5,854 bases of DNA from an uncultured Marinicella sp. (GTDB lineage Bacteria; Pseudomonadota; Gammaproteobacteria; Xanthomonadales; Marinicellaceae): assembly GCA_938008005.1 (NCBI GenBank), contig CALLLZ010000203.1:1-5854 (forward strand), given 5' to 3'. The number at the start of each line of letters is the position of its first letter. Position 1 is the stretch's first letter. A program made the translations under genes and the position numbers. The notes under the pieces were generated by a model. It did not search any database. It was given only the letters and a program-made list of their open reading frames with translations, and was not told the origin of the DNA. Below, piece after piece: positions 4,736 through 5,854 of this stretch.

Positions 4736-5854
4736 ATGAGTAACGATCAAGAACTGAGTATTTCAGATTGGAAAGACGTCAAGTCAATAATTAATAAGTT
4801 GCTTGATTTGCCATTGGGTAATATCGAATCAGAAATTGAAAAGATTTGTCAGTCCAAGCCTGAAATTAAGAAGCAAGTCAAATTATTGATGTCGGTACAT
4901 CTCAAACAGGAAGATCAAACTATCACTCCGAAAGATTCAATATCAGATATATTTTTGAATGAAAATCAGTTCAAGTCGGGTGATGTATTTGGAAAATACA
5001 CCATCACAAAAAAGATTGGTTCTGGTGGAATGGGACAAGTATACTTGGCTCAAAGAACTGATCAAATCCATCAGTTGGTGGCAATCAAAGTACTCAACAT
5101 AGGCGTAATGGATCAACAATCCATCAATAGATTTGATAATGAGCGCAGAATCCTTGCAAGTCTAGAACACCCAAACATCACTCGATTGATTGATGCCGGT
5201 AAACAGAATGATCATTTGTACTATGTAATGGAATATGTAAATGGTATACCTATTGATAAATACTGCCAAGAAAACAAACTGAAACTTAATGATCGCCTGC
5301 ATTTGTTTCTACAAGTTTGTGATGCAGTCAGTTTCGCACATAACAACTTAATTGTTCACAGGGACTTAAAACCATCCAATGTTTTGGTCAGCGAAAAAGG
5401 TGAAGTAAAACTCCTGGACTTTGGGATTGCTAAGCCTTTGAAGATATTGCCTGGTACTGAAGTCATTCATGAAACCATTGTAGGAACATTGGCATTAACA
5501 CCTCAATATGCCGCGCCAGAACAGCTTAAGGGCGAAAATATTTCAGTCAGTTGTGATGTTTATGTCTTGGGGTTATTACTGTATAGGCTGTTGACAGATC
5601 AACATACCTTCGAGTTCAAAGGTAAAAGTTGGGGGGGGATTGAAGAAACTATTGTCCAAAAGCCACCAATTTTGGCCAGCCATAAGTTTAAAAAAATGAA
5701 TTTTATTGACCACCCCATAAATTTCAAACAACTTAAAGGAGACTTGGATGACATCATCTGTCATGCATTAGAAAAAGATCCGCGGAATCGTTATTTAACA
5801 GTCAACTCCTTTGCAACTGATATCAATCGCTTCATTAATTATGACCCTATTCAA
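4736..5854 (+). CDS. Ser/Thr protein kinase (Hanks type), partial at the right edge
   Basis: The frame is open for 373 codons from ATG at 4736 to the edge. Residues 1-85 form an N-terminal extension with no domain I recognise. The kinase domain (PF00069) starts near 87 and has all catalytic elements: glycine loop IGSGGMGQVY (94-103), AIK with Lys118, helix-C Glu136, HRDLKPSN (208-215) with Asp210, Lys212 and Asn215, DFG (228-230), TPQYAAPEQ (255-263), the alpha-F Asp274 and KDPRNRY (348-354). It should therefore be active. Bacterial relatives with this TLALTPQYAAPEQ style usually continue into a membrane helix and TPR or other repeats, but that part lies outside the window. It starts 6 bp after the sigma factor stop, so the two form an operon, and the sigma factor is a likely substrate. 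Codons 299-301 lie in a run of eight G. No clear Shine-Dalgarno. Confidence 0.95.
   Translation, partial: MSNDQELSISDWKDVKSIINKLLDLPLGNIESEIEKICQSKPEIKKQVKLLMSVHLKQEDQTITPKDSISDIFLNENQFKSGDVFGKYTITKKIGSGGMGQVYLAQRTDQIHQLVAIKVLNIGVMDQQSINRFDNERRILASLEHPNITRLIDAGKQNDHLYYVMEYVNGIPIDKYCQENKLKLNDRLHLFLQVCDAVSFAHNNLIVHRDLKPSNVLVSEKGEVKLLDFGIAKPLKILPGTEVIHETIVGTLALTPQYAAPEQLKGENISVSCDVYVLGLLLYRLLTDQHTFEFKGKSWGGIEETIVQKPPILASHKFKKMNFIDHPINFKQLKGDLDDIICHALEKDPRNRYLTVNSFATDINRFINYDPIQ
5631..5638 (+). repeat. G8 homopolymer inside the kinase gene
   Basis: Eight consecutive G bases encode the end of Trp299 plus Gly300 and Gly301, between the alpha-F helix and the C-terminal part of the kinase domain. 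The frame is intact at eight: the conserved KDPRNRY follows in frame. A gain of one G puts a TGA two codons after the tract, and loss of one G leads to a TGA about 20 codons on. The tract is unusual in sequence this AT-rich. Confidence 0.85.

Overview
The window looks like chromosome of an AT-rich gammaproteobacterium. The gene content supports this: a split two-subunit glycine decarboxylase P-protein, a CybB-type cytochrome b561, and a PF07638-type ECF sigma factor followed by a Ser/Thr kinase. That combination recalls Marinicella-like marine bacteria, but the genus is a guess from content and style, not a demonstrated assignment. Six protein genes are visible. The ones at the two edges (gcvPA at the left, the kinase at the right) run off the window.

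Positions 1-2767, minus strand: a glycine cleavage operon read leftward, promoter - gcvT - gcvH - gcvPA (partial). gcvPB, carrying the PLP-binding half of the P-protein, is expected beyond the left edge. P-protein decarboxylates glycine, H-protein carries the aminomethyl group on a lipoyl lysine, and T-protein passes it to tetrahydrofolate. Between gcvH and gcvPA lies a 354-bp spacer built mainly of two near-identical 132-bp tandem units. They sit directly against the gcvH stop codon and keep one reading frame open up to the gcvPA start. This is the oddest part of the window.

Positions 2768-3592: a four-helix b-type cytochrome gene (minus strand) with a strong ribosome binding site, followed by a 170-bp AT-rich divergent promoter region.

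Positions 3593-5854, plus strand: three very tightly spaced genes. These are a PduO-type cob(I)alamin adenosyltransferase, an ECF sigma factor starting 3 bp after it, and a Ser/Thr protein kinase starting 6 bp after that. The last two look like a sigma factor with its activating kinase. Their tight linkage to a B12-processing gene is unusual. The kinase gene contains a G8 homopolymer at which any single-base slip would truncate the protein inside its catalytic domain.
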